Part shown: positions 1 to 8,782 of the stretch, piece after piece
Position numbering within the stretch: position 1 is the stretch's first letter
How the letters are laid out: every line of letters starts with the position of its first letter
Source: Halodesulfurarchaeum sp. HSR-GB
GTDB lineage: Archaea; Halobacteriota; Halobacteria; Halobacteriales; Halobacteriaceae
Direction: 5' to 3'
DNA length: 64,000 bases
NCBI RefSeq assembly: GCF_031432215.1
Contig: NZ_JAVKGN010000001.1
Location: 62,001 to 126,000, forward strand
Made by a program: the position numbers and the translations under genes
The notes under the pieces: model-generated
The model's database searches: none
What the model was told of the DNA's origin: nothing
Seen by the model: only the letters and a program-made list of their open reading frames with translations

Positions 1-16
1 CAACCAGATTCGGTAG

Positions 17-1048
17 TTACAGCCAGCCCTCGGCGGCCAGCAGTTCGCCGTTCAGCACGCTCGCGCCGGCCGCACCGCGGATCGTGTTGTGCGCGAGGAC
101 GTTGAACTTGATCCCCGACTCGGTCTCCTGAATGCCACCGACCGCGATACCCATGCCGTCCTCGACCATGCGATCCAGTCGCGGCTGTGGCCGCTCCGGA
201 TCCTCGAAGACGGTAATGAGCGGGTCCGGGGCCGTCGGCAGGTCGATGGTCTCGGCGTCCTCGAAGGCGGCTGTGACGGCCTCGATAGAGGGGTTCTCCG
301 CAAACTCCACGAAGACGTTCTCCAGGTGGCCGTCGATCGTGGGGATCCGGTTGCAGGAAGCGGTGACCGCAGCATCGTGGTACTGAACCTCGCCGTCGCC
401 GAGCTCGCCCAGCAGTTTCCGGGACTCCCCTTCCATCTTCTCCTCCTCGCCGCCGATGTGCGGGATCGCGTTGTCGATGATGTCCATCGAGGAGACCCCG
501 GAGTAGCCGGCCCCCGAGACCGCCTGGAGGGTCGCGACGTGGACCCGCTCGATTCCGAACTGCTCCAGAGCTGCGAGGGCGGGAACCATCGTGATCGTCG
601 AGCAGTTCGGGTTCTTGATGAGCGCGCCGTCCCAGCCACGATTTGCCCGCTGGACCTCGATCAGTTCGAGGTGTTCGGGGTTGACCTCCGGAATGACCAG
701 GGGCACGTCCGCCGCCCGGCGCTCGTTCGAGGAGTTCGAGGAGACCACGTAACCCGCCTCCACGAAGTCGTGTTCGACTTCCGCAGCCACGTCGGAGGGC
801 AGGGAGGAAAAGAGCAAGTCGACGTCGTCGGGAATCGCGTCGGGTTCCGTTCGTCGCACCGTCTGTTCCGCGACGCGCTCTGGGATGGGCGAGTCGACCC
901 GCCACTTGGCGGCCGATCGGTAGGACTCACCGGCACTGGCGTCACTGGCAGTCAGAACCCGCAGTTCGAACTCCGGATGATCGGTGAGAAGCTGAATGAA
1001 ACGCTGTCCGACGGCGCCGGTCGCACCGAGGATGCCAACCTGAATCAT
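17..1048 (-). CDS. asd: Aspartate-semialdehyde dehydrogenase
   Basis: 343 aa, full length for the family. It reduces L-aspartyl-4-phosphate to aspartate semialdehyde with NADPH, the branch step towards lysine, threonine and methionine. The N-terminus has the dinucleotide-binding loop GILGATGAVGQ (residues 5-15). The active-site cysteine is C149 in NPNCST. The start at 1048 gives MIQVGILGATG, the normal family N-terminus. It reads away from the S17e gene just upstream (start 1283) in the same orientation, with a 55-base gap. Confidence 0.96.
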   Translation of the reverse strand: MIQVGILGATGAVGQRFIQLLTDHPEFELRVLTASDASAGESYRSAAKWRVDSPIPERVAEQTVRRTEPDAIPDDVDLLFSSLPSDVAAEVEHDFVEAGYVVSSNSSNERRAADVPLVIPEVNPEHLELIEVQRANRGWDGALIKNPNCSTITMVPALAALEQFGIERVHVATLQAVSGAGYSGVSSMDIIDNAIPHIGGEEEKMEGESRKLLGELGDGEVQYHDAAVTASCNRIPTIDGHLENVFVEFAENPSIEAVTAAFEDAETIDLPTAPDPLITVFEDPERPQPRLDRMVEDGMGIAVGGIQETESGIKFNVLAHNTIRGAAGASVLNGELLAAEGWL

Positions 1049-1103
1049 ACCCGGCGTTTGGCAGCCCGGCCCTAAGCCCTTCTGATTGGGAGCGATTTGC
1101 CGC

Positions 1104-1283
1104 TCAGTTGAGCTTGCGCGTGACGTAGCCGGCGATCCGGTTGCGGACCCCCTTTGACTCGATGTTGGTCAGGGCGGTCACGCTCTCCTTGTTGTGCTCG
1201 AAGTCATCAGCCTGGAAGGCCTGGGGATACCGTTCGAGCAGGATCGTTCCGGTCTTTTTGACGTAGTCGGGCTTGATAGCCAT
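1104..1283 (-). CDS. rps17e: 30S ribosomal protein S17e
   Basis: A 59-aa gene read directly from the sequence. The protein starts MAIKPDYVKKTGTILLERYP and ends in GYVTRKLN. This is the compact archaeal/eukaryotic S17e of the small ribosomal subunit, with no bacterial counterpart. Its size matches archaeal S17e (about 60 aa). A TATA-like element at 1307-1316 sits at the distance expected for a nearly leaderless transcript, which supports the ATG at 1283. Confidence 0.95.
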   Translation of the reverse strand: MAIKPDYVKKTGTILLERYPQAFQADDFEHNKESVTALTNIESKGVRNRIAGYVTRKLN

Positions 1284-1306
1284 ATCGGCGCTTACCGGCC
1301 GGCCGG

Positions 1307-1316
1307 GTTAAAAACA
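1307..1316 (-). promoter_or_regulatory. TATA-like promoter element of rps17e
   Basis: On the minus strand this reads TGTTTTTAAC, an AT-rich box inside GC-rich DNA. It is centred about 28 bases before the S17e start codon, the usual spacing for a leaderless haloarchaeal gene. Confidence 0.5.
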
Positions 1317-1323
1317 TTCGTTC

Positions 1324-2052
1324 CTAGCTCTGCTGGACGCCCCGAAGGACCCGATCCAGCACGCGCGGATCGTCACTGGGCCGGGCCACGCTGACGGCAT
1401 CTGCACCCCGTTGCAGGTAGTTTCGAGCCGTCTCCCGGTCACGAACCCCGTTGTTCGCGATGAGGAAGGCGTCGACCCGGTCGGCGATCTCTCCAATCAC
1501 CGGCTCCGAGTCCATCGCGTCGACGTGCAGGATATCCGCCCCAGCCGCGGCGAGAGACTCACTGAGCGCGGGGAGAGCAACCCCGTCGACCTCCGCACGA
1601 ACTTTCACACTCACCGTCGCGCCGGCCGAACTCACGATCTCGACCTGCTCGCGGAGCCGTTCGGGTTCGCGGAGTAGGGCCTGCCCGCCACCCCGATCGG
1701 TCATCTCGGGTTGCCGGCAGTGGGCGTTGATTTCGAGGACCGCGTCGTGATCCACACAGAGGGACGCCGCCCGGCGTAGCGCAGTTGGCTCGACGGCCCG
1801 GACGTTGAATCCGGGCTCGATATTCAGATCCGCCAGCTGGCCGAGCTGAGCGTCCATGAACACAAAGGGGTCGTCGGGAAGGAACTCCGAGCGATCACGC
1901 TCGGCGACCAGTTCGCGAGCAGCGTCCCGAGTCGGGTCGTCGAGGGCCAGCCCACCGAGAAACGCCAGTCCGGCCCACGGCGAGGCCGCGATCGCCCACT
2001 GGGCGTCCGACTCGCCGCTCAAACTTGCGAGCGCGAGGCGGGGTTCGAACAT
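1324..2052 (-). CDS. tRNA-dihydrouridine synthase-like TIM-barrel flavoprotein
   Basis: 242 aa. The motif EINAHCRQPE (about residues 107-116) resembles the active-site segment of Dus/dihydroorotate dehydrogenase-like FMN barrels, with a cysteine in the position of the Dus catalytic Cys. The C-terminal half has VKVRAE and IANNGV strands typical of FMN-phosphate binding in these barrels. The start codon overlaps the cofD stop by one base (TGATG), so the two genes are translationally coupled. Archaeal annotations often call this family tRNA-dihydrouridine synthase, but the link with cofD leaves room for an F420-related role. The substrate is not established by the sequence. Confidence 0.7.
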   Translation of the reverse strand: MFEPRLALASLSGESDAQWAIAASPWAGLAFLGGLALDDPTRDAARELVAERDRSEFLPDDPFVFMDAQLGQLADLNIEPGFNVRAVEPTALRRAASLCVDHDAVLEINAHCRQPEMTDRGGGQALLREPERLREQVEIVSSAGATVSVKVRAEVDGVALPALSESLAAAGADILHVDAMDSEPVIGEIADRVDAFLIANNGVRDRETARNYLQRGADAVSVARPSDDPRVLDRVLRGVQQS

Positions 2053-3041
2053 CAGACGACCTCCAGGGCGTCTCTGGTCGCCCTGGCGACCCGCGTCGCG
2101 TCCGCTTTCGTCTCGATTCTCGTGTCGGTGCGGATCGTGGGCCGGTCCAGGTTCGTCCCGTCCGCGGTATCGAGCACGAAGGCGTCGACGAAGGGCAGCG
2201 CCGCAGCGACCCCGGCCGTCGATGCTTCGTAGCCCTCGGCGCGCATGAGTTTCGCGGCCGGGCCCGAGAAGACCTGGTCCTCGATGAACGGCGAGACGGC
2301 GACGACGATCGTCTCGGAGAGCGCCGCGGGAACCCCCGCAAGAGCGAGCATCGGACCGAGACTCGTAATGGGGTTGGCCGGCCCGATGACGACTGGCTCC
2401 GCGAGGGCGTCGAGCACGGCCTGGGTGGGTTCGGCCGCTTTAGCGCCGCGAAACTCGACGTCCGAGACGGTCGGCTCGCCGCCGCGAGCGACCCAGAACT
2501 CCTGGAAGTGCATCTCGCCGGCCGGAGTATGAACGATGGTCGCGACCGGATCGTCGCTCATCGGAAGCACCGACACCGAGAGCCCAAAGGCCGTTGCAAG
2601 CTGTCGGGTGGCTGCCGTAAGCGAGTGACCTTCATCAAGCAGCGAAGTCCGGAGGAGGTGGACGGCCCGGTCCCGATCGCCGATGTGGAGAAACTCCGGG
2701 GCCGCAGAGAAGCGACGAAAGCGGGCCAGGTCCCGGCCGGCCGTCTGTGCTGTGTCGGGAAGGTATCGAGGGTCGTCCCCCCGGTCGAGCGCTTCCGTGA
2801 GTGCAGCGAGTTCCGTGTTGGTGGTCGCCGTATCGTCCGCCTGGCCCCACCAGCGCTCGCGGTCGAGTCGATCGCTCCGGCCATAGAGGACCGAATCGAT
2901 GTCGGGACAGACCAGCAACCCCCCGAGTTCCACGTCGTCACCGGTGTTGGCGATAACGGTGACCGCCTCCGGATCGAAAACCGGATCGGTCCCCCAGAGG
3001 AGCTTTGGGGTTCCGGTTCCGCCAGCGAGAACGGTCGGCAT
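2052..3041 (-). CDS. cofD: 2-phospho-L-lactate transferase (coenzyme F420 synthesis)
   Basis: 329 aa. CofD transfers the phospholactyl (or related) group from the guanosine-diphospho donor to the deazaflavin Fo, making F420-0. The N-terminal glycine loop [13 protein letters not shown] (5-17) and NTGDD (32-36) are the signature nucleotide and Fo-site motifs. [11 protein letters not shown] near residue 220 is the second conserved block. Length is normal. It is the first gene of a two-gene unit with the downstream Dus-like gene. F420 use is widespread in haloarchaea. Confidence 0.95.
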   Translation of the reverse strand: MPTVLAGGTGTPKLLWGTDPVFDPEAVTVIANTGDDVELGGLLVCPDIDSVLYGRSDRLDRERWWGQADDTATTNTELAALTEALDRGDDPRYLPDTAQTAGRDLARFRRFSAAPEFLHIGDRDRAVHLLRTSLLDEGHSLTAATRQLATAFGLSVSVLPMSDDPVATIVHTPAGEMHFQEFWVARGGEPTVSDVEFRGAKAAEPTQAVLDALAEPVVIGPANPITSLGPMLALAGVPAALSETIVVAVSPFIEDQVFSGPAAKLMRAEGYEASTAGVAAALPFVDAFVLDTADGTNLDRPTIRTDTRIETKADATRVARATRDALEVV

Positions 3042-3120
3042 GCGCGGGTGAAGGCGGTCGGGGCGGTAAACCCTTGTGACCCATCCAGACGTTTTTGTGC
3101 GAACCCGACGAATCCGTCAC

Positions 3121-4368
3121 ATGATCACGATCAAGGACAGCGTCCACGACCACATCGAGGTCGAGGGCGTGGCGGCGGCCCTGTTGGACACGCCGCCGGT
3201 CCAGCGGCTCAGACGGGTGAGCCAACTGGGGACGGCCTCGCTCGTCTACCCCTCCGCGAATCACACCCGCTTCGAACACAGCCTCGGGGTCTATGCCCTG
3301 GCCACTCGGGTCCTCGATCACCTGGACATCCGGGGCGAGGACGCCAAGACGGTCAGAGCCGCCGCGCTCTTGCACGACATCGGCCATGCCCCCTATAGTC
3401 ACACGCTCGAAGACCTCCTCTATCACCGGACCGGGCGGCAGCACGACGACGTCGAGGACCTGCTTACGGGAGACGTGGCCGACATCCTCCTGGCTCACGA
3501 CATCGAACCCGACCGGGTCGTGGGGCTGATCGCCGGGGACGGGCGACTCGGCCAGCTAATCGCCGGGGAACTCGACGTGGATCGAATGGACTACCTGGTC
3601 CGGGACGCCCACCACACCGGCGTGCCCTACGGCACGATCGACATCGAGCGGCTCCTCCGGGCCCTTCGCTTCGTCGACGGGAATTTAGTCCTCGCGGAGG
3701 GCAACGTCCAGACCGCAGAGAGTCTGCTGGTGGCCCGGGCGCTGATGAACCCCACCGTGTACAACCACCACGTCACCAGAATCACCAAGCGAATGCTCCA
3801 GCGGGCGACCGAGCGCCTCCTCGAGTCGGGAGCGGTTTCGGCCGAGACCGTCGCCCGAATGGACGACCCGGCCCTGCAGGTCGCGCTCCGAGAGGCCAAC
3901 GGTGCCGCCCCGCTCGCCAGGCGGCTGGCCGAGCGACGGCTCTACAAGCGGGCCATCTGGGCCGAGTACGGGGACGTCGGCCAGGACCGGGCCGGCGAAC
4001 TCATCGAGGCCACCCCCGAAACTATCAGGGACACCGAAGCGACCATCGCCGAGCGCGCGGGGGTCGAGGTCGACCAGGTGCTCGTCGACGTCCAGGACCC
4101 ACCATCGATGCAGGAGTCCACCACCCGGGTTATCGTGAACGGCGAGATCCGACGCCTGCCGGCCCAGTCGACGGTCGTCCGGGCACTCGAACAGGCCCAG
4201 CGAGAGCAGTGGCGACTGGGCGTTTACGCCCCGGAAGCCCGTACCGAGGCCGTCGGCCGGGCCGCAGAAGCCGTTCTCGGACTAAAGATCACGGGCTCGC
4301 GCATTACCGAGACCGACTCGCCGGGGCGCTATGCATCCTTGACCGACTTCGGGGGTGATTCGGCGTGA
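3121..4368 (+). CDS. HD-domain phosphohydrolase (dNTPase-like)
   Basis: 415 aa from the ATG at 3121. The upstream in-frame ATG at 3076 lies between the genes and gives a non-conserved extension. The HD metal site is visible: H53 in FEHSLGV, H85-D86 in LLHDIGHAPYSH, and a distal Asp in DVDRMDYLVRD (152-162). This is the SAMHD1/dGTPase-like fold, so a nucleotide triphosphohydrolase is likely; the substrate is unknown. It overlaps the next gene by four bases (coupled). It is divergent from cofD, leaving about 80 bases for both promoters. Confidence 0.88.
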   Translation: MITIKDSVHDHIEVEGVAAALLDTPPVQRLRRVSQLGTASLVYPSANHTRFEHSLGVYALATRVLDHLDIRGEDAKTVRAAALLHDIGHAPYSHTLEDLLYHRTGRQHDDVEDLLTGDVADILLAHDIEPDRVVGLIAGDGRLGQLIAGELDVDRMDYLVRDAHHTGVPYGTIDIERLLRALRFVDGNLVLAEGNVQTAESLLVARALMNPTVYNHHVTRITKRMLQRATERLLESGAVSAETVARMDDPALQVALREANGAAPLARRLAERRLYKRAIWAEYGDVGQDRAGELIEATPETIRDTEATIAERAGVEVDQVLVDVQDPPSMQESTTRVIVNGEIRRLPAQSTVVRALEQAQREQWRLGVYAPEARTEAVGRAAEAVLGLKITGSRITETDSPGRYASLTDFGGDSA

Positions 4369-5390
4369 GACTCGAGGGGCAGATCGTCGTCGGTTCGGAC
4401 TTCCACGTACTCGAGGGGCGGGTCGTCGTGGAGGCCGGAACGATCACGGCCATCGAGGAGACCCCCGTCGAGAGCGATGACATCATCCTCCCCGCGTTCG
4501 TGAACGCCCACACGCACGTCGGGGACTCGATCGCGAAAGAGGCCGGCCGCGGGCGCAGCCTGGAAGCGCTGGTCGCCCCACCGGACGGGCTGAAACATCA
4601 ACTGTTGGCCGAGGCGAGTGTCGAAGAACAGGTACAGGCCATGCGCCGGACCCTCTCTTTCATGCAGCAAAGCGGCACCGGGACGTTCGTCGACTTTCGG
4701 GAGGAGGGCATCGAGGGCGTGAAGGCCCTGGACCGGGCCGCCGAGGGCCTGGCTATCGAAGCACTTCCCTTCGGACGCGGTGACCCCGAGGTTCTCTCGG
4801 TCGCGACCGGCTACGGTGCCAGCGGGACGAACGACGGGGACTTCCAGGCGGCCCGCGAAGCGGCCCGCGAGGCGGGCAAGCCCTTCGGAATCCACGCCGG
4901 CGAGCGGGACACCTCCGACATCGAGGCGGCCCTGGACCTGGAGCCGGACCACCTCGTCCACATGGTCCACGCCGAGGACGAGCACCTCGAACGGGTCGCT
5001 GACCTGGAGATCCCGATCGTCGTCTCCCCACGATCGAACCTGGTGACCGGCGTGGGACTCCCGCCGGTCTCGAAGCTTCGTGAGTACACCACTGTCGCGC
5101 TGGGCACGGACAACGTCATGCTCAACGGGCCGTCGATGTTCCGCGAGATGGAGTTTCTCGCGAAGTGCTGTGACCTCGCGGCGACGGAAGTCCTGGAGAT
5201 GGCGACCCTGGCGGGGACGGCGATCGCCGACCGGCCCGGCGGCATCCTCGCCCCGGGCCGCCCGGCCAAGTTACTCGTGCTCGACGGGGACACGGACAAC
5301 CTCGCCGGCTATCAGGACCCCATCAGAGCAATCGTCCGTCGGGCAGGGGTCGCGGATCTGAAACGGGTGCACCTCCCGGCGAACAGTTAA
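4365..5390 (+). CDS. Amidohydrolase-family metal-dependent deaminase/hydrolase
   Basis: 341 aa, GTG start at 4365 overlapping the HD gene stop by four bases. Metal ligands of the TrzN/AtzA/SsnA-type subgroup can be followed: HTH in FVNAHTHVGD (about 48-57), His in GIHAGE, His in HMVHAE and Asp in LGTDNVM. The enzyme probably hydrolyses an amino or chloro group from a nucleobase-like ring. Coupling to an HD nucleotidase suggests nucleotide or nucleobase clean-up, but this is inference. Confidence 0.82.
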   Translation: MRLEGQIVVGSDFHVLEGRVVVEAGTITAIEETPVESDDIILPAFVNAHTHVGDSIAKEAGRGRSLEALVAPPDGLKHQLLAEASVEEQVQAMRRTLSFMQQSGTGTFVDFREEGIEGVKALDRAAEGLAIEALPFGRGDPEVLSVATGYGASGTNDGDFQAAREAAREAGKPFGIHAGERDTSDIEAALDLEPDHLVHMVHAEDEHLERVADLEIPIVVSPRSNLVTGVGLPPVSKLREYTTVALGTDNVMLNGPSMFREMEFLAKCCDLAATEVLEMATLAGTAIADRPGGILAPGRPAKLLVLDGDTDNLAGYQDPIRAIVRRAGVADLKRVHLPANS

Positions 5391-5416
5391 GAGGCGAGCG
5401 CCAACAATCAGCACGC

Positions 5417-5872
5417 ATGGGCCTCTATGATCGGATCGTCGTCCCCACGGACGGCTCGGCGGCGAGTCGCCCCGCGATCGAACACGCCGTCGAACTCGCG
5501 GCGGTCCACGACGCGGAGATCCACGCCCTCTACGTGATCAACCTGGCGAGCCTCTCGGGTGTCCCGACGGAGGGTTCCATGGAAGGGATCTCCGAGGCGC
5601 TCGAACGCGAGGGAGAGACGGCCCTCGAGATGGTCACGGAGGCCGCCGCGATCCGGGACGTTCCCGTCGAGCAGGTTCGACTGGAGGGACGGCCCAGCCA
5701 ACAGATCGTGGCCTACGCCACCGACCACGACGGCGACCTGATCGTCATGGGCACCCACGGCCGGGGTGGCCTCGACCGTCTGCTCCTGGGTAGCGTGGCC
5801 GAACGGGTGGTCCGCTCTGCGACGGTCCCGGTGCTGACCGTCCAGGATGCGGGAGCGGAAATCCCCGATTAG
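5417..5872 (+). CDS. Universal stress protein UspA family
   Basis: 151 aa, a single Usp domain. The start MGLYDRIVVPTDGS is the usual haloarchaeal UspA N-terminus. The ATP-binding segment GTHGRGGLDRLLLGSVAE (about 115-132) matches the G-x2-G-x9-G-S pattern of nucleotide-binding Usps. It lies 26 bases after the amidohydrolase. Its end overlaps the end of the convergent SDR gene by four bases. Confidence 0.93.
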   Translation: MGLYDRIVVPTDGSAASRPAIEHAVELAAVHDAEIHALYVINLASLSGVPTEGSMEGISEALEREGETALEMVTEAAAIRDVPVEQVRLEGRPSQQIVAYATDHDGDLIVMGTHGRGGLDRLLLGSVAERVVRSATVPVLTVQDAGAEIPD

Positions 5873-6576
5873 GCCTCGCCGAAGACGGGGACGGCCGCGC
5901 CGCTCGTGGCGACTGTTGCATCACTGCAGAGTGCAAGCATCGTCCGGGCGATGGCTTCGGGCGCGACCCAGGCGTCGAAGTCGCCGTTTGGGATCATCTC
6001 CCGGTTCGCCGGCGTGTCGATGACACTCGGCATGACGGCGTTGGCCCGAACCACCCCGGACTGCTCCTCGGCGATGGTCTCGGTGAGCAACCGCACGCCG
6101 GCTTTCGAGGCCCGGTACGGCCCGTCGCCCTGGCCCCCGGAGAGTGAGGCTTTTGCGCTCACGTTCACGATCGCTCCCTCGGTCGCCTGCAGGTGCGGGA
6201 GGGCGTGTTTCGAGGCGAGAAACATGGTCTTGAGGTTCACGTCGAAGACCATCTCGAAGGTCGAGAGGTCGGTCTCCTCGATGGGATCGCCGCCGGCCCA
6301 GGTCCCGGCGACGTTCAGCAGGTAATCGAGGCGGCCGTGGTCCTCGATGACCTCGGCGACCAGGGACTCGACGGCCGCCTCGTCCGTGAGGTCGGCCTCG
6401 TAGAAGGCGATTTGCTCAGTCCCGAGATCGCTCTCGGTCTCGCTCGGCGGGCGGCGGTCCGTTCCGGCCACGGTCGCCCCGGCCGACAGGAAGGCCTCGG
6501 CGACGGCACTGCCGAGACTCCCGGAGACGCCCGTGACCAATGTGACACGATCGGTGAAGTCGAAGCTAACGTCCAT
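5869..6576 (-). CDS. Short-chain dehydrogenase/reductase
   Basis: 235 aa Rossmann-fold oxidoreductase. It has the cofactor loop TGVSGSLG near residue 15, NVAG (about 89-92), a catalytic Ser in NVSAKASLSGG and YRASK with the catalytic Tyr and Lys. An acidic/polar GTDR after the second strand fits either cofactor, so NAD versus NADP is open. The same-strand quinone reductase lies just upstream. The substrate cannot be read from the sequence. Confidence 0.9.
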   Translation of the reverse strand: MDVSFDFTDRVTLVTGVSGSLGSAVAEAFLSAGATVAGTDRRPPSETESDLGTEQIAFYEADLTDEAAVESLVAEVIEDHGRLDYLLNVAGTWAGGDPIEETDLSTFEMVFDVNLKTMFLASKHALPHLQATEGAIVNVSAKASLSGGQGDGPYRASKAGVRLLTETIAEEQSGVVRANAVMPSVIDTPANREMIPNGDFDAWVAPEAIARTMLALCSDATVATSGAAVPVFGEA

Positions 6577-6606
6577 ATGGTATGGTAGGGCGTCACGAGG
6601 AAATAG

Positions 6607-7563
6607 CTACGGTTCGACGACCAGTTTGCCGAGGAACTGATCGGAAAGAACGGCTCGCTGGGCCGTCGCTGCGTCCGAGAGGTCGTAGGTTCGGGCGATC
6701 CGTGGTCGGATATCACCTGCCTGCATGAGAGTCGCGAGTCGGTCGAGCACGCCGTCGAAGCGTGGCGTGTTGAACATGCTCATCAACACGAGTTCGAGGT
6801 CCTTCGCTCGTGCCGCGGCAACGTTCCCAAATCCAGCTTCCGGCGCAGTGTTGCCGATCCCAACCACCCGAGTCCCCACCCGGGCAACCTCGGCGTCGAA
6901 CTGGAGGTACTCGTCGAGGCGATGATCGAGGATCACCGCCGGGCGGCCCGCGTCGATGACAGCCTGTGCCAGCTCTTCCCGGGCGTAATCCAGAGTGTGA
7001 TCGGCCCCGAGCGCGGAGAGTTGGTCGTGGATCGCTGGCCGCCCGGTCGCGATGACCTCGGCCCCGGTCGCCGCCGCCAACTGGACGGCAACGTGGCCCA
7101 CACCGCCCCCGCCACCGTGGATCAGACAGGTCTCAGCGGGTTCGAGCCCCGCGTGGTGGACCAGCGCCCGCCAGGCCGTGACCCCGACGAGGGCGATTGC
7201 GGCTCCCGAATCGAAGTCGATGTCGGGCGGCAGTTCGGCGAAATGTGTCTCCGGACCCACCGCGAACTCGGCGTAGGTTCCCTGTCGGTCCCGACCGAGA
7301 CCGGTGCCGAAGACCCGATCGCCCGGTTCGAACTTGCTGACGTCCGGGCCCACCGCCGCGACGGTTCCGGCGACGTCGGCCCCGGGAATCATCGGAAGGC
7401 CGGCCGGGGTGTACGTGCCGGTCCGAAAGTAGGTGTCGACGGGATTGACGGCGGCCGCCGCGACCTCGATCAGTAGTTCGTCCCCGCGGGGCTCGGGCCG
7501 ATCGACCGTCTCGACGGCCAGTACCGAGGGATCGCCGTATTCGTGATAGCGAACAGCTCGCAT
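6607..7563 (-). CDS. NADPH:quinone reductase-like zinc-independent MDR oxidoreductase
   Basis: 318 aa from the ATG at 7563 (MRAVRYHEYGDPSVL, the classical quinone-reductase N-terminus). A longer frame reaching 7716 would run through the promoter gap and into sucC upstream sequence, so it is rejected. The GroES-like domain is followed by the cofactor loop GGGGGVGHVAVQLA near residue 150. The structural and catalytic Cys/His zinc ligands of alcohol dehydrogenases are absent, as in QOR proteins. It is divergent from sucC. Confidence 0.88.
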   Translation of the reverse strand: MRAVRYHEYGDPSVLAVETVDRPEPRGDELLIEVAAAAVNPVDTYFRTGTYTPAGLPMIPGADVAGTVAAVGPDVSKFEPGDRVFGTGLGRDRQGTYAEFAVGPETHFAELPPDIDFDSGAAIALVGVTAWRALVHHAGLEPAETCLIHGGGGGVGHVAVQLAAATGAEVIATGRPAIHDQLSALGADHTLDYAREELAQAVIDAGRPAVILDHRLDEYLQFDAEVARVGTRVVGIGNTAPEAGFGNVAAARAKDLELVLMSMFNTPRFDGVLDRLATLMQAGDIRPRIARTYDLSDAATAQRAVLSDQFLGKLVVEP

Positions 7564-7607
7564 ACCACGGCCCACGCCCGCGACCCGGTTAAGTCCCCGC
7601 CCGGGAA

Positions 7608-7615
7608 GGTTTATG
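7608..7615 (+). promoter_or_regulatory. TATA-like promoter element of sucCD
   Basis: GGTTTATG in a GC-rich gap, centred about 28 bases before the sucC ATG at 7640. It overlaps the alternative in-frame ATG at 7613, which argues that 7613 is part of the promoter and not the start codon. Confidence 0.5.
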
Positions 7616-7639
7616 TCCGACCCAACCCCCACATTTGGC

Positions 7640-8782
7640 ATGCGCTTACACGAGTACCGGGCGAAGGAGGTCTTCGCCGCGGCCGGCATCGAGACGCCAG
7701 TTTCGAAGCCAGCCACGGATCAGTCGGCGGCACTCGCGGTCGCCCGGGAACTCGGCTACCCGGTCGCGATCAAGGCCCAGGTCCCCGTCGGGGGCCGTGG
7801 CAAACAGGGTGGCATCGAGATCGTCGCCACGGACGCCGAACTCCGGACGGCCGCCGAGTCGATCTTCGGCATGAAGATCGGTGGCTACCAGGTCGAGACG
7901 GTCCTGGTCGAGGAAGCCGTCGAGGCCGCCCAGGAGCTCTATCTCGGGGTCACGATGGATCGGGGCGAGAAACAGCCGGTCGTGATGGCCTCGGGGAGCG
8001 GCGGGGTCGACATCGAGACCGTCGCCCAGGAGACTCCCGAAGCCATCGGTCGGGAACACGTCGATCCGGCCTTCGGGTTGCATCCCTACCAGGCCAGGAA
8101 CGCCGTGTACCGGGCTGGAATCGACCGCTCGGTCGCCGGCGACGTGGCGAGTGTCCTCGAAACCCTCTATGCGATCTGGGAGCGCCGGGACGCCACCGAC
8201 GCCGAGATCAACCCACTGATGGTCACCGCCGACGGGGACGTCATCGCGGCCGACGCCGTCCTCAACCTGGACGACGACGCCCTGTTCAGACAGCCGGAAC
8301 TCGCCGATTTCGACGCCGAACGAAGGGAGGGGACCCTCGAAACCCGGGCCACCGACGCCGGCCTGGAGTACGTGCGACTCGACGGCTCGGTCGGCGTCGT
8401 CGGGAACGGGGCCGGCCTGGTCATGACCACGCTGGATCTCATCGATCACTTCGGCGGGTCGCCCGCGAACTTCCTCGACATCGGCGGCGGGGCCGACGCC
8501 GATCGGGTCGCTGCGGCCCTCGATGTGGTCTTCGACGATCCGAACGTCTCGGTCGTGCTGCTCAACATCTTCGGCGGCATCACGCGGGGCGACGAGGTCG
8601 CGTCGGGGATCAACCAGGCGCTTGCGCAGTACGAGACACTCCCCGATCCAGTGGTGGTGCGACTCGCGGGGACCAAAGCGGAGGCGGGGCGAAACGCCCT
8701 GACCGACGCGGTCGAGACCGTCGAAACACTCGAAGGGGCCGTGAAACGGGCCGTCGAACTCTCCCAGGGAGGTGCCCAATGA
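7640..8782 (+). CDS. sucC: Succinate-CoA ligase (ADP/GDP-forming) beta subunit
   Basis: 380 aa. ATP-grasp beta subunit of succinyl-CoA synthetase in the TCA cycle. The start at 7640 gives MRLHEYRAKEVFAAAGI, the standard family N-terminus. The ATP-grasp lysine block VAIKAQVPVGGRGKQGGI follows near residue 43. The C-terminal ligase domain has NFLDIGGGAD and LLNIFGGITRGDEVA. Four-base overlap with sucD shows translational coupling of the two subunits. Confidence 0.96.
   Translation: MRLHEYRAKEVFAAAGIETPVSKPATDQSAALAVARELGYPVAIKAQVPVGGRGKQGGIEIVATDAELRTAAESIFGMKIGGYQVETVLVEEAVEAAQELYLGVTMDRGEKQPVVMASGSGGVDIETVAQETPEAIGREHVDPAFGLHPYQARNAVYRAGIDRSVAGDVASVLETLYAIWERRDATDAEINPLMVTADGDVIAADAVLNLDDDALFRQPELADFDAERREGTLETRATDAGLEYVRLDGSVGVVGNGAGLVMTTLDLIDHFGGSPANFLDIGGGADADRVAAALDVVFDDPNVSVVLLNIFGGITRGDEVASGINQALAQYETLPDPVVVRLAGTKAEAGRNALTDAVETVETLEGAVKRAVELSQGGAQ

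Noticed and set aside
7613-7639. Earlier ATG of sucC at 7613
   Set aside because: It overlaps the TATA-like element, and the family N-terminus begins at 7640.
6607-7716. Longer quinone reductase starting at 7716
   Set aside because: The extra 51 codons span the divergent promoter gap and the start of sucC. The conserved N-terminus begins at 7563.
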